Shown in pieces: positions 25,011-38,539 of a DNA stretch of 64,000 nt. The stretch comes from Atherix ibis (taxonomy: Eukaryota > Arthropoda > Insecta > Diptera > Athericidae), in assembly GCA_958298945.1 (NCBI GenBank), contig OY282605.1:39844811-39908810 (forward strand). The letters run 5' to 3'. The notes beneath the pieces were generated by a model, which saw only the letters and a list, made by a program, of their open reading frames with translations, did no database searches and had not been told where the DNA came from. Both the position numbers and the translations under genes were made by a program. How positions within the stretch are numbered: the first letter of the stretch is position 1; each line of letters starts with the position of its first letter.

Positions 25011-27575
25011 ATCACAAAACTGTATGAGAAACTTTTTAAGTACGAAATTTTATCTTTCTAACGCCATCTAGTACAACCCGATTGCACTTTTAAAACGGGA
25101 GATACAGACTCTAAAGCCATCTAATGGCAAAATAATGGAAAACTTTTTACTACACTTTAGTTTGTAAAAAGTGAGGATGAGTTCTATTTTAAAGCAGTTC
25201 AAAACTTCATTTCCAAAAACTATTATTTCACTAACAGTATTTATAGAACTTGTAATTTTTATAGTTAGTACATGGTTAAAAATATAAAAGAAAACCTCAG
25301 ATTTTCAAATAAAATAAATTTTGATGAAAGTATCTTTTAGTAATATATAAAAATAAAAATATATATTAACATATTTTATTTCAATCAATTATAAAATTCC
25401 ATCTAAATATATTGTAAATAAGTTTTTTAGCTAAATTATAATTTCAATACTGCCAAAAGACTCGTATCTTGCAACAAAAAAAAACGGTTATATTTTTAAA
25501 TAAATATGGAATTATTTTTTTAAATAGATAATATTAATTTTCCACTAAAGATAAATATATAATATTATTGTTTTAAAATTAAAAAATCTATAAAAAAAAT
25601 TAAATAAAAATATTTACAATTAATTGTGCGTTATCAAACTCTAGACATTTTGACTATTTTAGCTCTTTTGCTCCAACAAAAGAAAAAAAGAAAAAACAAA
25701 AATAAATAAATTTGTACAAAAACCAAAATCAAACTAAACATACACATATACAAACATAAATGCAATATTTATAATATTTTAAAAAGCTAAAAATAATCTA
25801 AACTATGTAAAAAAAAAAAAAAAACAATAGCAAAAGCACAGAAAAAAAAACATAAATTTACATGAAAAAAAGTAATCTGTCCACTTGGAAATTTACTTCG
25901 AACAGAATATATTTAATTGAAATATGATAAAAAATTTATTATTATTGTCACTTTTAGATATTAAAAAATATTTCCCTATACTACAATATTTTACTGATTA
26001 CTCTATAACATAGTTTCTAATATATAATATATATTTTTTTGGTGTATTTATTTCAAATTATATTCATAAAGAGGACCAATTATCTGATAATATTTTTAAA
26101 AAGTCTGAAAAATTATACTCGAAAAAAATTGTTTTACTTATAATTAAAATCGTTAAAAAATAAAATAAAATTGTATTATTATTAAAAATTTATATTTAAA
26201 GTGAATTGATTAAATTTTTTTTAAAAATAAATTCATCAATAAAAATTAATAAAATTTATATTCACATTTATTGCTTGATAAAAGAAAAGCTCGCACAACT
26301 GTTATACACATGCCACTATTGGACTAGTACTGCGTATAACAGTTGAATAATATTTTATTACTTTTTCCGTCGAATTTTTAGTTGTTTTTATTATTATTAT
26401 TATTATTTTTTAACTAAAAATTAATAACATACTTTTTCGAGTGTAATTTTTCACATAAATCTAGAAATATTCAAAACAAAAAGAAAAATTTTTGAACATA
26501 AATTGAACATAAATCAAGCTGGATTAGGGGCCGTAAATTATATATTATAAATTATATTAAATAAAAAAACAAATAACTATCAATAAAACAAGAAATTTTT
26601 AATAAATATATATATATATATACATACATATTTATTGGAAAATAAAATATTTCAATTATACACGTATGCTATTTAATAAAGTTAAGTCAAAAACAAATAT
26701 ATATGTATGTGTATATGTTGGAATTGTTTAAATTAAAATTGAATCTTCGTGCTATCAAATATGAGTAATCAAAATTTGTTGTATTAATTATAAAAAAATA
26801 TATATATATATATATTAATGTTTATTATATTCTGGAAAATGGACAAGATGAAGGAAAAATCTAAATTTGTATTTTAGCGCCAAAAAATAAAAAAATTACA
26901 TTATATAATTCAGTAGCTGTAAATTGTTTGCTTTTTATGTTCACTAAAAAATAAGAACACAAGCAATCACAACAAACATTTTCGTCTTTTTTTTTAAGGT
27001 ATTTTCACCATAAAAAAAAAAATTTATAAGCAAATATTTAACAAAAATGAAAGCACACAGAAAATATTAAGTTCTTTCAACTATTGTATAAAATCATAGT
27101 TAATATTATAGTATAATATTTTTTTTAAATTGAAATTTAATTTAATTACATAAAAAAAACACATTTTTAAATTTAAAAATTATTGTTGATATAAATTACT
27201 ATCCAATTTAAACTTTGGAAAGTGAATTTTCTTCTTAGGAATATTTTTAGTACAATTTAACTTTATTCCATATTTTAAACTATGCCATTTTAAAAAAAAT
27301 TCCAAAAGACTTGATACAGGACTAAATCCGTTTGGGTTAATTTTTTAATGACTTTTTTGAACTATTTAAGTTTTAAAGTCAGCCATTTATTACCAATTAA
27401 CAAATATTGTCTCAAAAAAATAATATTAAGTCTAAATTAAACTCTTGAAGTTAAAACAAACGGTCATACCGCTCAGAATTGATGGTAATTGTCTCTCTTT
27501 CCTAATTTAACATAAAAATACGGACCAAAATGCACACGAAAAAAAATACTATTTGTGGATACAATTTCTATTTTA
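25011..27575. other. Very AT-rich spacer with simple repeats
   Basis: Mostly A/T runs. Small (TA)n tracts lie at 26600-26622 and 26800-26816, and a (TTA)n tract near 26388-26408. No gene recognised. CTGTTATACACATGCC and GCGTATAACAG near 26297-26343 form a short inverted pair. Confidence 0.55.
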
Positions 27576-27582
27576 AAATAAA

Positions 27583-27705
27583 TTATAAATTGGCAAAATT
27601 ATTTATGCTTTCTAGAGTCTCGTATACAATAAATTTGCTTTTATTCAGCGATAAATGAGCCTCATTACTGAAGAGAATTTTGTTAAAAATCTTTTTTCTA
27701 TTGGG
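27583..27705 (-). mobile_element. Fragment of a DUF4817-type transposase
   Basis: The minus-strand frame reads KILFSNEAHLSLNKSKF, matching the catalytic block FSDEAHFxLNGxVNKQN of the abundant insect DDE transposases whose N-terminal domain is DUF4817. It stops exactly where the M4 mariner terminal repeat begins (TTGGGTTGTCCGGAAAGTAA at 27702), so M4 probably inserted here. Confidence 0.55.
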
Positions 27706-28440
27706 TTGTCCGGAAAGTAATTTCGTTTTTTTTATATAAAAATGGAAGACGATTTTCTTATAATGTATTAATATTTTATTCAATTAAATATTGTCCAGTC
27801 TGATCCGATACCCTTTACCATCTTTCTGGAAGTAGCATGATTTTTTTGTTCACTGCTGGCAAAATAAAATTTTTGTTCTTAGCTGGCAAAAAACGGATCC
27901 AAGTGATTTTTGACCTCCTCATTTGAATTAAACGTTTTACCTTCTAAAAATTTTTTGCAGAGACCGAAATAAATGATAATTGGGTGGTGCTAGGTCTGAA
28001 GAGTATGGTGGGTATATCCCATCAAAGCTCTAAAAGCTTTTGCCAAGTGGTCAAACTTGTATGTGGTTTCACATTATCCTGTTGGAACACTATACCTTTC
28101 CTATTGACCAATTCCCGCCTTTTTTCTTTAAGTGAATCATTTAATTTGTCCAACTGATGACAGTACACTTCAGAATTGATCGTTGTGTTGCTCGGTAGAA
28201 GCTCAAAATAAACGATTCCTTTGAAATCCCACCCAAACAGGTAGCATAACCCTTTTTTGATGAATATTGGCTTTCGAAGTCCTTTGAACCGGTTCATGTT
28301 TTCTACTCCAGGATCTTTTGAGCTTAACACTGTTGTAGACAACCCATTTCTCGTCCCTAATGGATGATACGCTTCAAAAATGAATCATTTTCTTGGCGTT
28401 TGTAAAGCAAATCACAAACGTCAATGCGACGGAACAAATA
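27702..28440 (-). mobile_element. Mariner family M4, copy truncated at its 5' side
   Basis: Begins with the terminal repeat TTGGGTTGTCCGGAAAGTAA, shared with 63697-63716. Minus-strand frames give the C-terminal half of a mariner transposase: GLCYLFGWDFKGIVYFELLP, REL(V)NRKGIVFQQDNVKPHTS (28060-28100), then in a shifted frame a YPPYSSDLAP-like block near 28000 and FLEGKTFNSNEEVKNHL near 27930. The N-terminal part and the second terminal repeat are missing beyond 28440, where the next transposon starts. Confidence 0.8.
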
Positions 28441-28461
28441 TATGATTTCTTTTTAAAAAAA

Positions 28462-29674
28462 AATAAGAGTGATATGATTTCTTTTTTTAAAAAACACACT
28501 AATTGTTATGGAAATTCAAATGTTTTTTATTTAATATGAAGTACAATCCATACAATTAAGGTGTGACAAAAACGTCATTCAAATGGTCTCCACGACTTCT
28601 TTTGCAGGAACGAATTCGATGAACCCAATTTTCCAGCACTTTTTCCACTAAATCAAGTCGTATGTCATGAAAAGCATGTTCAATATTGACTTCTAAAGCT
28701 TGAAAAGAGTCTGGTTTATTGCTCAAGACCAATGACTTCAAATAACCTTACAAGAAATAGTCAAATGGTGTTAAATCACAACTTCTTGGAGGCCATTCAA
28801 TGTCACAATTTCTGAAATAATCGATTCTCCAAACTTCTCTCGCAATAATTCATGCTGTGTGGCACGTAGCCCCGTCTTGTTGGAACCAGATGTTGTCAAG
28901 ATCAACTTCTTCCAATTTCGGTCATAAAAAGTTTGTTATCATCGCTCTCCATTGATAGTAACGGTGTTACCAGCTTCATTTCGAAAGAAGTACGGACCGA
29001 TGATTCCACCAGACCAAAAACCACATCAAATAGTCAATGTAGGTGAATTCATGAATAATTTGTGGATTTTCTTTGCGCCAGAATTGACAGTTTTGTTTAT
29101 TTACCGCACCACTCAGATGAAAATGAGCCTCATCGGAGAAGAATCGTTATCGTTTTCAAGTTATTCCAAGACAAAATTAGCAAATTCACGATGTTTACGG
29201 TGGTCCGTAAGTGATAATAATTTTATACGAATGCAAATCCTTTCTAAAAATCCGCCAGGTTGTGGTTTGAGACAGTTCCAATTCTTGAGAAGGTCTTGGA
29301 ATCGACAAATTGCGGTTTTCAGCAACACTTGCCTGTACGGCAACAATATTTTCATTACTTCGAGCGGTTCTTTGTCTTATTGGTACTTGAACATTATGTA
29401 AAGAAAATGTAAGCTCGTAATTTTTAACAATTCGACGAATATCGAGCACAGTTGGACGATTATTACGATCATAAAATGGCAAAAGCGCACGAAAAGTTGC
29501 AATTGGGGAACGATTAATTTGATAATAAAATTGAATAATTTGTAAATGTAGTTCTTGTGTATATCTCTCAATGATGAAATTGTAAACATTACTGAATACA
29601 ATGAAAAAAACAGACAGATCATGACGTATTACAAATGGCCGAAACGTCACTTAGAAATCATATTACTCTTATTT
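28462..29674 (-). mobile_element. DUF4817-type transposon, copy 1 (near full length, frameshifted)
   Basis: About 1.2 kb bounded by inverted repeats AATAAGAGTGATATGATTTC at the left and GAAATCATATTACTCTTATT at the right. Minus-strand transposase: start IIERYTQELHLQIIQFYY near 29580, RNNRPTVLDIRRIVKNYELT, RQRTARSNENIVAVQASVAE, SIPRPSQELELSQTTTWRIF, then in other frames the DEAHFHLSG-like block (29120), WFQQDGA-like (28880), CDLTPFDYF-like (28770) and CKRSRGDHLNDVFVTP at the C-terminus (28560). The mixture of frames and stops makes it inactive. Its left end is preceded by a second partial copy of the terminal sequence (TATGATTTCTTTTT at 28441). Confidence 0.8.
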
Positions 29675-31770
29675 GAAAATCCTATATAAGAGTATTAAAA
29701 CATTGTACAAAATCTTTTCCAAAATATATTTTAGAAGCAAAAAAAAAAATAATCAAATTTTTCTTATATTCTTATTTTACGTTGAGCTGAATTAATTAGT
29801 TTAACAAATTATTTTTGAATGAAATTGTATAAGAATAGGCTTCTAAAAATATTCATGATCTTTTTTTGTAATAATAACTTTTTTTTTTATAACTTAAAAA
29901 CAGCAATAATCCTTTTAGGTGCAATATTTTTTCTAATATTACTTTAAATAAAAAAATAAAACAAGAAACCTTAAGGTAAAATAATTTTCTTAAAAATACT
30001 CTTTCATATTTTTATTATATCAACTTAAGATTTCCATTTAAGATATTTAAATCAGTATTTTTATTAATTTTTTTTATTTACAATAGAAAAATTATTTTAT
30101 ACACTTTTATAGTAAAACTCAAGTACCATAATTTAGAAATTCGAAAAAATCTATTTCTACGATAACAAATAGTACACGTATAAATAATTTTCTAATAAAT
30201 TAACTTTTTCTGAATAGTTGTTAAATATAATTCAATATTTCAATAATGTCCATGAACAAAAAGTACACAGAATTTTCTAATGAACAAAATAACATTTTTC
30301 AAATTGTATCTAAAATTTATTTACTATCTATAAAAACAAAACAAAAAAAAATACAAAGCATGCTTGTACTAAAAAGTAGAAGCTTTTTTTTGAATTATTT
30401 TAAAAAAAAATCCTAAAATGCTTTACAAAATTTTTCGGTTGCTTTTAATTTCACTTTAATTTAGCAAAGCTCTATATTATGTTTGCTTAGATATTAGTAA
30501 GAATAGTATACCTGTTTATGAATATTTTGTTTTTATTTTTGCAAAAAAAAATCTAATAAAAATTATATGAAAAAAGATATTTTCTTTTAAAAAGAAAAAT
30601 ATTAGCATTTTAGTTGCTTTCTTGCATTTTAGTTGAGAGTTTTTAGAAATGACTAAAACTAGAAATATAAAATAAATTACATTAGCTACTTCTATGCTAC
30701 TCGTAGTTTTCTCTTCTAACTTTATATCTTCTTATACAAATTCAAGTAATTTCTGTATTTTTCTTTTCAATTTCTTCTTTACAGATAATAAGTTCTTTTT
30801 TAAAGAACCATTTTACCCCGACGTCCCATCATATCATTTGTGTCATATGCACCCGTTTTACAATCCGTTTAACTTTATAACTATTTTTTTTAAATACTTA
30901 ACAAATATCAGCAATAGTATAATATAAAATATTCTAAAATATTATAAAATAAAACAGAAACAATATTATTAAGAATTATTAAAATTTCGAAAAAGATAAA
31001 ATATATATTTGATAAATTTAAGCAAACTTGTTAAATACTTTAATAAAAGTGTACTAAATAGAAAAGGAGGAGAAATTACAATAAAAATATTTATTAAGAA
31101 TATCAATTGATGTTGTTCAAAATACCAAAACCAAACAAAAAAATTATAAAAATTAAGAATTATTAAATTGTTATTAATTAAAAACGAAAACCACAAAAAT
31201 AAATTGTGAAATTAAAAAATTTTAAATATATTTATTAAATTACAGGAGAGAACTATTAAAGAGAGAGAACATAATTACATATATTAAATTAAGAATATTA
31301 TTACTATACATAAATTTATTATTCAAAAAATATTTAAAACAAAAACTATAAAAAATGTTAATTATAAAAATATATTTAAAAGAATGTGACCAGAACAAAA
31401 AAATAATTGTGAAATATTTTTAAAAAAAATTATAACAAAAAACAATAAATTTATTTCGCTTTAAAACAAATGTATACAAATTTAATTTTCATAAAAATGA
31501 TACAAAAATAATTGGTTTTGATAAATAAATACAATAAAATAGTTGTAACAGAAAGTACTCCTACAATAAAATAGATTAAAAAATTCCCTTGCAATTTGTT
31601 CATTTTAAATCTGTGTAATGTCCATATATATTCAATTCAATTGTCGCATCATGTAAACAAATTATATTTCAACAAAAAATAAAAGTTATTTAAAAAAAAA
31701 AATATTTAACATATACAAAAATTCAGTTTGTTATTAATTTTTTAGTCATAGAAACGCACAAACTTACACA
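29675..31770. other. AT-rich intergenic spacer
   Basis: No coding similarity. Open frames here are Phe/Ile/Asn-rich products of base composition. Confidence 0.55.
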
Positions 31771-31774
31771 TACA

Positions 31775-31965
31775 GGTCGTTAAATGGCCTCATGGTCATG
31801 GCGCTGTATCCTGGCCCCTAGATCATGTCTTAGAGAACTTAAATACTAGAAATCAAATAAAATATCTTTTTTTTTATAGTTGTAAGGTCTTTTAGACAAG
31901 AGCCAGGAAGCATTATGTAGCGCCACGACTATGAGGCCATATGGCGAGAAACGAGCAATTTTATA
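31775..31965. repeat. Inverted pair of LINE-tail-like sequence
   Basis: TTAAATGGCCTCATGGTCATGGCGCTGTAT (31780-31809) and CATTATGTAGCGCCACGACTATGAGGCCATATGG (31910-31943) are inverted relative to each other, with about 100 bp between. Related sequence occurs at 20559-20592 and, in plus orientation, at 38383-38420, where it follows a LINE C-terminal remnant. Two tails in opposite orientation explain the foldback. A small foldback element is the alternative. Confidence 0.5.
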
Positions 31966-32121
31966 TTATTTTTTTACATTAATGTTTGTTCCCTTTAAAG
32001 TAGTTCACTTGGGCTCCTATACATCGGTGGAGGCATTGTTTTCTTATACTTCACTACAACTGTTATTGGTAATAACCATAAAAAATCCTAATCCTTAAGG
32101 AACGATGTTGTTGTTGTCTTA

Positions 32122-33270
32122 CCAGGTGTATAAGCTTAAATCCGTTGTTTTTTAGTAAAGAAACAGGGTTTTTTATAGAAAGTAAAAACAAATTTATTCA
32201 AAGGATTTGCGCTCGCAAGTTACTCATTTTTCCTAACTCTCGGGCAATTTGTCGATACCACAGCAAAAAAAATTCTTCTCTTTCGAGGCAAACCACTCAT
32301 CAAGCCATTTTCGGACGTCTTCGTAAGAATCGAAGTACTGCTTAGCGAGCGCGTGGCCCATCGACGAAAACCGATGGTATTCGGAAAGGGTCAGGTCTGA
32401 TGAATAAGCAGGGTGGGGTTGTACCTCCCAGTTGAGTGTGTCCAAGTAAAGTCGGACTATTTTTAACGTGTGCGATGGTGCAATGTCGTGGAGGAAAATC
32501 AGCTTGTCATGTCTTTGTTGATAATCCGTCCTTTTTTCACGGACAGTACGGTTCAATTTGATAAGTTGTTAGTTGTAGCGGTGGGCATTGACAGTTTCAC
32601 CAGGTTTCAGCATCTCATAGTAGACGATACCCTGCTGATCCCAGCAAACGCACAGCATCATCTTTCGTCCGCAGTGATTTGGTCTTAGGGAAGATGTTAA
32701 TGGTTGACCGGGATCAACCCACGATTTCTTGCGGAACCCATTCAATTCATGTGGCACCCATTTTCCGATCTTTTCAATTTTCCCCATGGCTGGCAGAAAT
32801 ATGAAAATGGCTGGTTGAGTAACACCCAATTGCTCCGCGAACATTTTTTTGCGATTGGGTATCGTCTTCGTCCAAAAGAGCCTGCAATTGATGGTCCTCA
32901 ACATTCCTAGGCCAATTTTCACGCTTCTTATCCCAACAAGTCAAAATTGCCGTCTTTGAACCGACGAAAAAAAATCTTGGCACGTTGTTTCCATAGGCCT
33001 CCATAAGCATTCGATGCCATTCAGCAGCCAATTTCTTCAAATTAAAGCAGAACAGCAGAGCTTCCCGCATATGCTCTTTTTCTGGCAAAAAACTAGACAT
33101 GATTACCAAAAGAAAAATGTATGTTGTTGTACGAAATTGCTGATAATGTGCACCGATTAACGTCGGCAGATGTCAAACTCACAAAAAAAAGTATGGTGTG
33201 CCCATGTTAGCTTAATACGCTCACTCACGCCATCTATGACCAAACAGTGGATTTAAGCTTATACGCCTGG
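32122..33270 (-). mobile_element. Mos1-like (mauritiana subfamily) mariner remnant
   Basis: Ends read CCAGGTGTATAAGCTTAAATCC and its inverted match GGATTTAAGCTTATACGCCTGG, flanked by TA at 32120-32121 and 33271-33272. The CCAGGTGTA end and the protein pieces resemble the Drosophila Mos1 element: MSSFLPEKEHMREALLFCFN (start near 33100), LQALLDEDDTQSQKN, WVPHELN, VDPGQPLTSSLRPNHCGRKM, GIVYYEMLKPGETVNAHRYN, IFLHDIAPSHT (second Asp, with I for N after it) and MGHALAKQYFDSYE. At 1149 bp it is shorter than a full mariner because part of the middle is deleted. Frameshifted and inactive. Confidence 0.9.
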
Positions 33271-33561
33271 TAAACCTAACTAAATTAATTGAAAAGGAAT
33301 ATTAAATGCGTAAAAATTTCTTTGACTTTTTATGTATTTACTATTAGGCAGTCAGAATTTTTTTTTCCAAAAGCTTAAATTACTTTGTTTGATGGCAAAA
33401 AAATATGTACGCAGGTCCACCTATTAAATGGCAGCAAACGCACTTTTTAAACAATTTTACTAAATGATTAAAAAATAATGTCTACACTTAAAAATAACAT
33501 CGAAAAATAATTTATTCAAAAGAAAAACAATTTTTTAACAAACGTTAAATTAGATCTGATC

Positions 33562-35208
<1,647 letters not shown>

Positions 35209-35246
35209 TTAAATGAATTTACTGATCATTCAATTCAGCGCAGATA

Positions 35247-35253
35247 TTTTATA
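35247..35253 (-). promoter_or_regulatory. TATA box and initiator of amylase 1
   Basis: Minus-strand TATAAAA at 35253-35247. An initiator-like ATCAGTA has its A at 35223, 30 bp downstream of the first T of the TATA box, which is the canonical insect spacing. It leaves a 5' UTR of about 18 nt before the ATG at 35205. An AGATAA GATA-factor site lies further upstream at 35362. Confidence 0.7.
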
Positions 35254-35789
35254 TCACCTGCCTTTACCTAATCTGTTCAAACAAATTTTCGTATCATTCG
35301 CTAAATCCACAACCAAGAGCCTTATTAACAGTGATCGCTTATAAATTTGCTTTGCTTTTTCAGATAATATCGACTATTTTGAACACGATCGTATATGACC
35401 AATTTCGTTGTTATTTGGTTATACATGAGAAAGAGGGCAAAAATATTCAACTTTCGACACTACCTGAAATGAAAAAATACAAAATTTATCAATAATAAAT
35501 TTCGGATTTCTTATCAATTCGCTTAGAAAATATGTTTTCTGATAAAGAACACACGATCTCTGCCCAACGTGAAGGGCAAATATTGTTTTGCACTCAAAAT
35601 TGATCTCCATTGAAATTTGTTTTGACAACAATAAAATTGTAGTTTTTTTACCTCTCCTAATTTATTATTACTGAAAAAACCTTCTCCTTCGAAAGATCTT
35701 CTTTCAGAATTTTAGCTGAATTTGTAAATTCTAATAAGAAATAAATTTCTAACTTTCTTCAAGAAAATATTTTTAACATGTTTGCACTG

Positions 35790-36865
35790 TCATTAAAATG
35801 ATTCCTAAACCAAATAAACCTATTAATTCTTCTTCCTCCTATAGACCTATGAGCCTCTTACCAATCCTTGATAAGATTTTTAAAAACGACCCTACCCAAT
35901 CCTACTTAATTTCCATTAATTTGGCTTCCGATCAATTTGACTTCCGATCTAAACACTCCATTATCCAGCAATGCCATCGCATTTTTGATCACATTGCATT
36001 CTCTCTTGAACGGAAAGAGTATTGCCCAGAAGTATTTTTAGATATCTCCCAAGCTTTTGATTGTGTGTAGCATCCTAGACTCCTCTGGAAACTCAAAAGA
36101 TTTCTTTCTTCAATATCCTAACTTATCATAAATTCATATCTCTCCCAATGTCATTTCAAAGTTGCAATAATTCAGAATCCTCGGAATTATATCCTATTCT
36201 AGCTGGAGACCCACAAGGCTGTATCATTGGTCCCATCTTATGTAATATTTATACCCATGACATTCCAGCTGATCCTTATAGTATCATTCCTACTTATACA
36301 GATGTTTTTGGAAGCTGACATAGCTTTCAACAATTTACAATTCCATAAAATTTAAAAAATTTGAAGCCACTAGACCTTACTTACAACATCTTAGACTAAT
36401 CGACAAATGCTCGCAACTAAAAGAATCAAAAGTAAACTTATAATCTAAAATACAATTATAAAACCTATTTGGACTTATGGAATTGAAATTTTGGTTTCAA
36501 CGAAACATTGCAATTCCTATCAAGTCTAGGCCTTACAATCCAAGATCCTCCGTAAAATTATTTATGCCCCCTTTTATGTTCGTAAGATCGTAATACATCG
36601 TGATCTAAATGTTCCTTTTGTTCAGGACCTGTGCATTTCCCGCTACCAAAAATTTCACTTCCGTTTATCCTTTCATCATAATCCGCTTATGAGACAATTT
36701 TCTGTACTGCCCTCCCCGGAAACACTCATCGGAGACTTAAGAAACAATGGCCTAGAGATTTTCTAGAGGTATCTAACTTTCATTAGTTGGAGAAACACCG
36801 ATGGGTGATTACTCCCACTTCAAGATGCACAAAATAAATCTGCTTGTTACAATAAATTTGTAGTC
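35790..36865 (+). mobile_element. Jockey-type LINE reverse transcriptase remnant
   Basis: Starts in the fingers region: MIPKPNKPINSSSSYRPMSL, LPILDKIF, then SDQFDFRSKHSIIQQCHRI and CPEVFLDISQAFDCV, which contains the first catalytic Asp region of the palm (DISQAFD). A stop follows (TAG at 36068), and later frames give pieces resembling the PQG motif (near 36210) and LIYKT..KPIWTYGIE (36450-36485). Near 36540-36620 is ILRKIIYAPFYVRK and RDLNVPFVQDL, the familiar post-palm part. The FADD block is destroyed. It sits 0.6 kb upstream of amylase 1 and separates the two amylases. Confidence 0.8.
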
Positions 36866-37735
36866 GCAGGTAAAAAAAATAAAAATAAAATAAAAAACAT
36901 TATTGCTTTTCGTTTTACTAATATTAATGATAGAGTCAAGATTATTCGAATTTATTTTATTTCGGAGATAATCACTCCGACAGGTAAATTATACCACCTG
37001 AACATACTCATTCTTAATTATTATTTGTTCAGTCAATTTTTTTCCAGTAAAGTATTGATCAAATTTTCGTTTTCGTCTCGGATTTTTTTTTGTATAATTT
37101 TTTTTAGTTTCGTTCTTTTTCTTAATCGTATATGAATTATTTTGAAATTACGTAAAAGGTAATTTTTTATGGAATGTTTGTGCGTAATAGTAAAAGGAAT
37201 ATTTAAATTTACTTTTAAAAAGAATGTACAATTTTTACTTATAATTATTAATTATTTTTTTCATTATTGATTGGAATTTTTTTAAATAATAGAAAGAGAA
37301 AATTTTTTGGAAAGAAAATAGTTGGGGGGAGGGGGGGGTTTGGTTACAATTTTTATAAAGCTTTGCCCGGATTTTAATAAATGCTGAAAGTATTGACATT
37401 GTGAGTCGTTCAGAAAGGGCTTTACAAATTCATACTGATAGAGAGAGACTAGTCGAAAACTTATCTCCTTCTGTCTTTTAAAAGCTCGCCTAAACTTAAT
37501 TTTACAAAAACAAATGCCTTCCAAATTACCCCTTCCATACTTTAATCAATAACATTAGCGTCTTACCTAACTCGAAAAAGGAATTCATCAGCACTAATCT
37601 TATTAATATCCCACCTGAAAAGCAATTTTTCCATACTTTCCTTCCACACCCAGATTTAAAATCGTAGTTGGGAGCAGAGTTGAAAGTGTCTGCTTGTCCT
37701 GACAGGTTCAAAATCATCGACTATTATTAACAGAC
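36866..37735. other. Spacer, nothing recognised
   Basis: AT-rich, with a G-run at 37324-37339. Open frames on the minus strand (37282-37717) carry no recognisable motif. Confidence 0.45.
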
Positions 37736-37739
37736 GCTG

Positions 37740-38480
37740 CCGCCGATACCGATTTTTCGGTCATCAAAATGTTTGAATGTAGCACCCGTGCACATCTTGT
37801 GGAATCTTCTCTTATAGGGCAGCTCCATATTATGGGGAGTTACGGGCTATCAAAACGGCCATCGAAATTGTGTTCAATATTCCTAGCCAACACTTAAAGC
37901 TATTTATGATTGCATTTAATGACCCAGTACTTAGCGCAATTCGTCATAACCAACTTAGCAATAAGACTGTTAAGTTGCGAAAGGTGCTGGGGCATAAGTG
38001 GGTATTTTGTGCAATGAAAGTGCTGACAAATTAGTTGGAAAAATACTCCGTCGTATCACTGAATAAATAGTCACACAAATTTTGCCGACTCATTGGAATC
38101 GGAAAAAAATCCATACCAAAAATTCTGCGTCCGCAATCTCCTCAGAATCCAGACTGCTCTCACTCATAACTGCCTTTTTGGCAATACCAATCGTCTCTTA
38201 TGCTAATCTTGTGGCACGCATTTCACTATCATTCATATTCTATATGAATGCCACATAACTAAGAATTACTTCGCGAGCAGGACTCCTTCCTGCCCCACAA
38301 AATATAATAAAATTCTCCCAATTCTATACTTTTAACCAAAGACCAGTCTCATTCAGATAGCTTTCCACACGTATTATAAAGTCGCCAAATGGCCCCATGG
38401 TTGTGGCGCTATAAAGTGGTCCCTGGCATATGGCTAAGAGACCATACCTACAAACACACAAAGAAAACATGTATAAAAGA
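37740..38480 (+). mobile_element. LINE C-terminal remnant: RNase H, zinc-knuckle-like part and 3' tail
   Basis: Around 38000-38040 the frame reads GILCNESADKLVGK, resembling the VGIxGNExADxLA end of the RNase H domain found in I- and Jockey-group LINEs. Around 38170-38265 shifted frames give THNCLFGNTNRLL, then SCGTHFTIIHILYECH, the C-x2-C...H...C element usual after RNase H. A 3' tail follows that includes AAATGGCCCCATGGTTGTGG, the sequence found dispersed at 20559, 31780 and 31910. It is heavily frameshifted. It may be the far end of the same family as 35790-36865 or a separate insertion. Confidence 0.6.
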
Positions 38481-38539
38481 CCTCCTCCACCATTGAGCCG
38501 GTGACCAAAAATCTTAACGACAAATCACGTTGTCCGTCC

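Noticed and set aside
30694..31196. Phe-rich open frames on both strands
   Set aside because: Base composition of AT-rich spacer; no splice context or motif.
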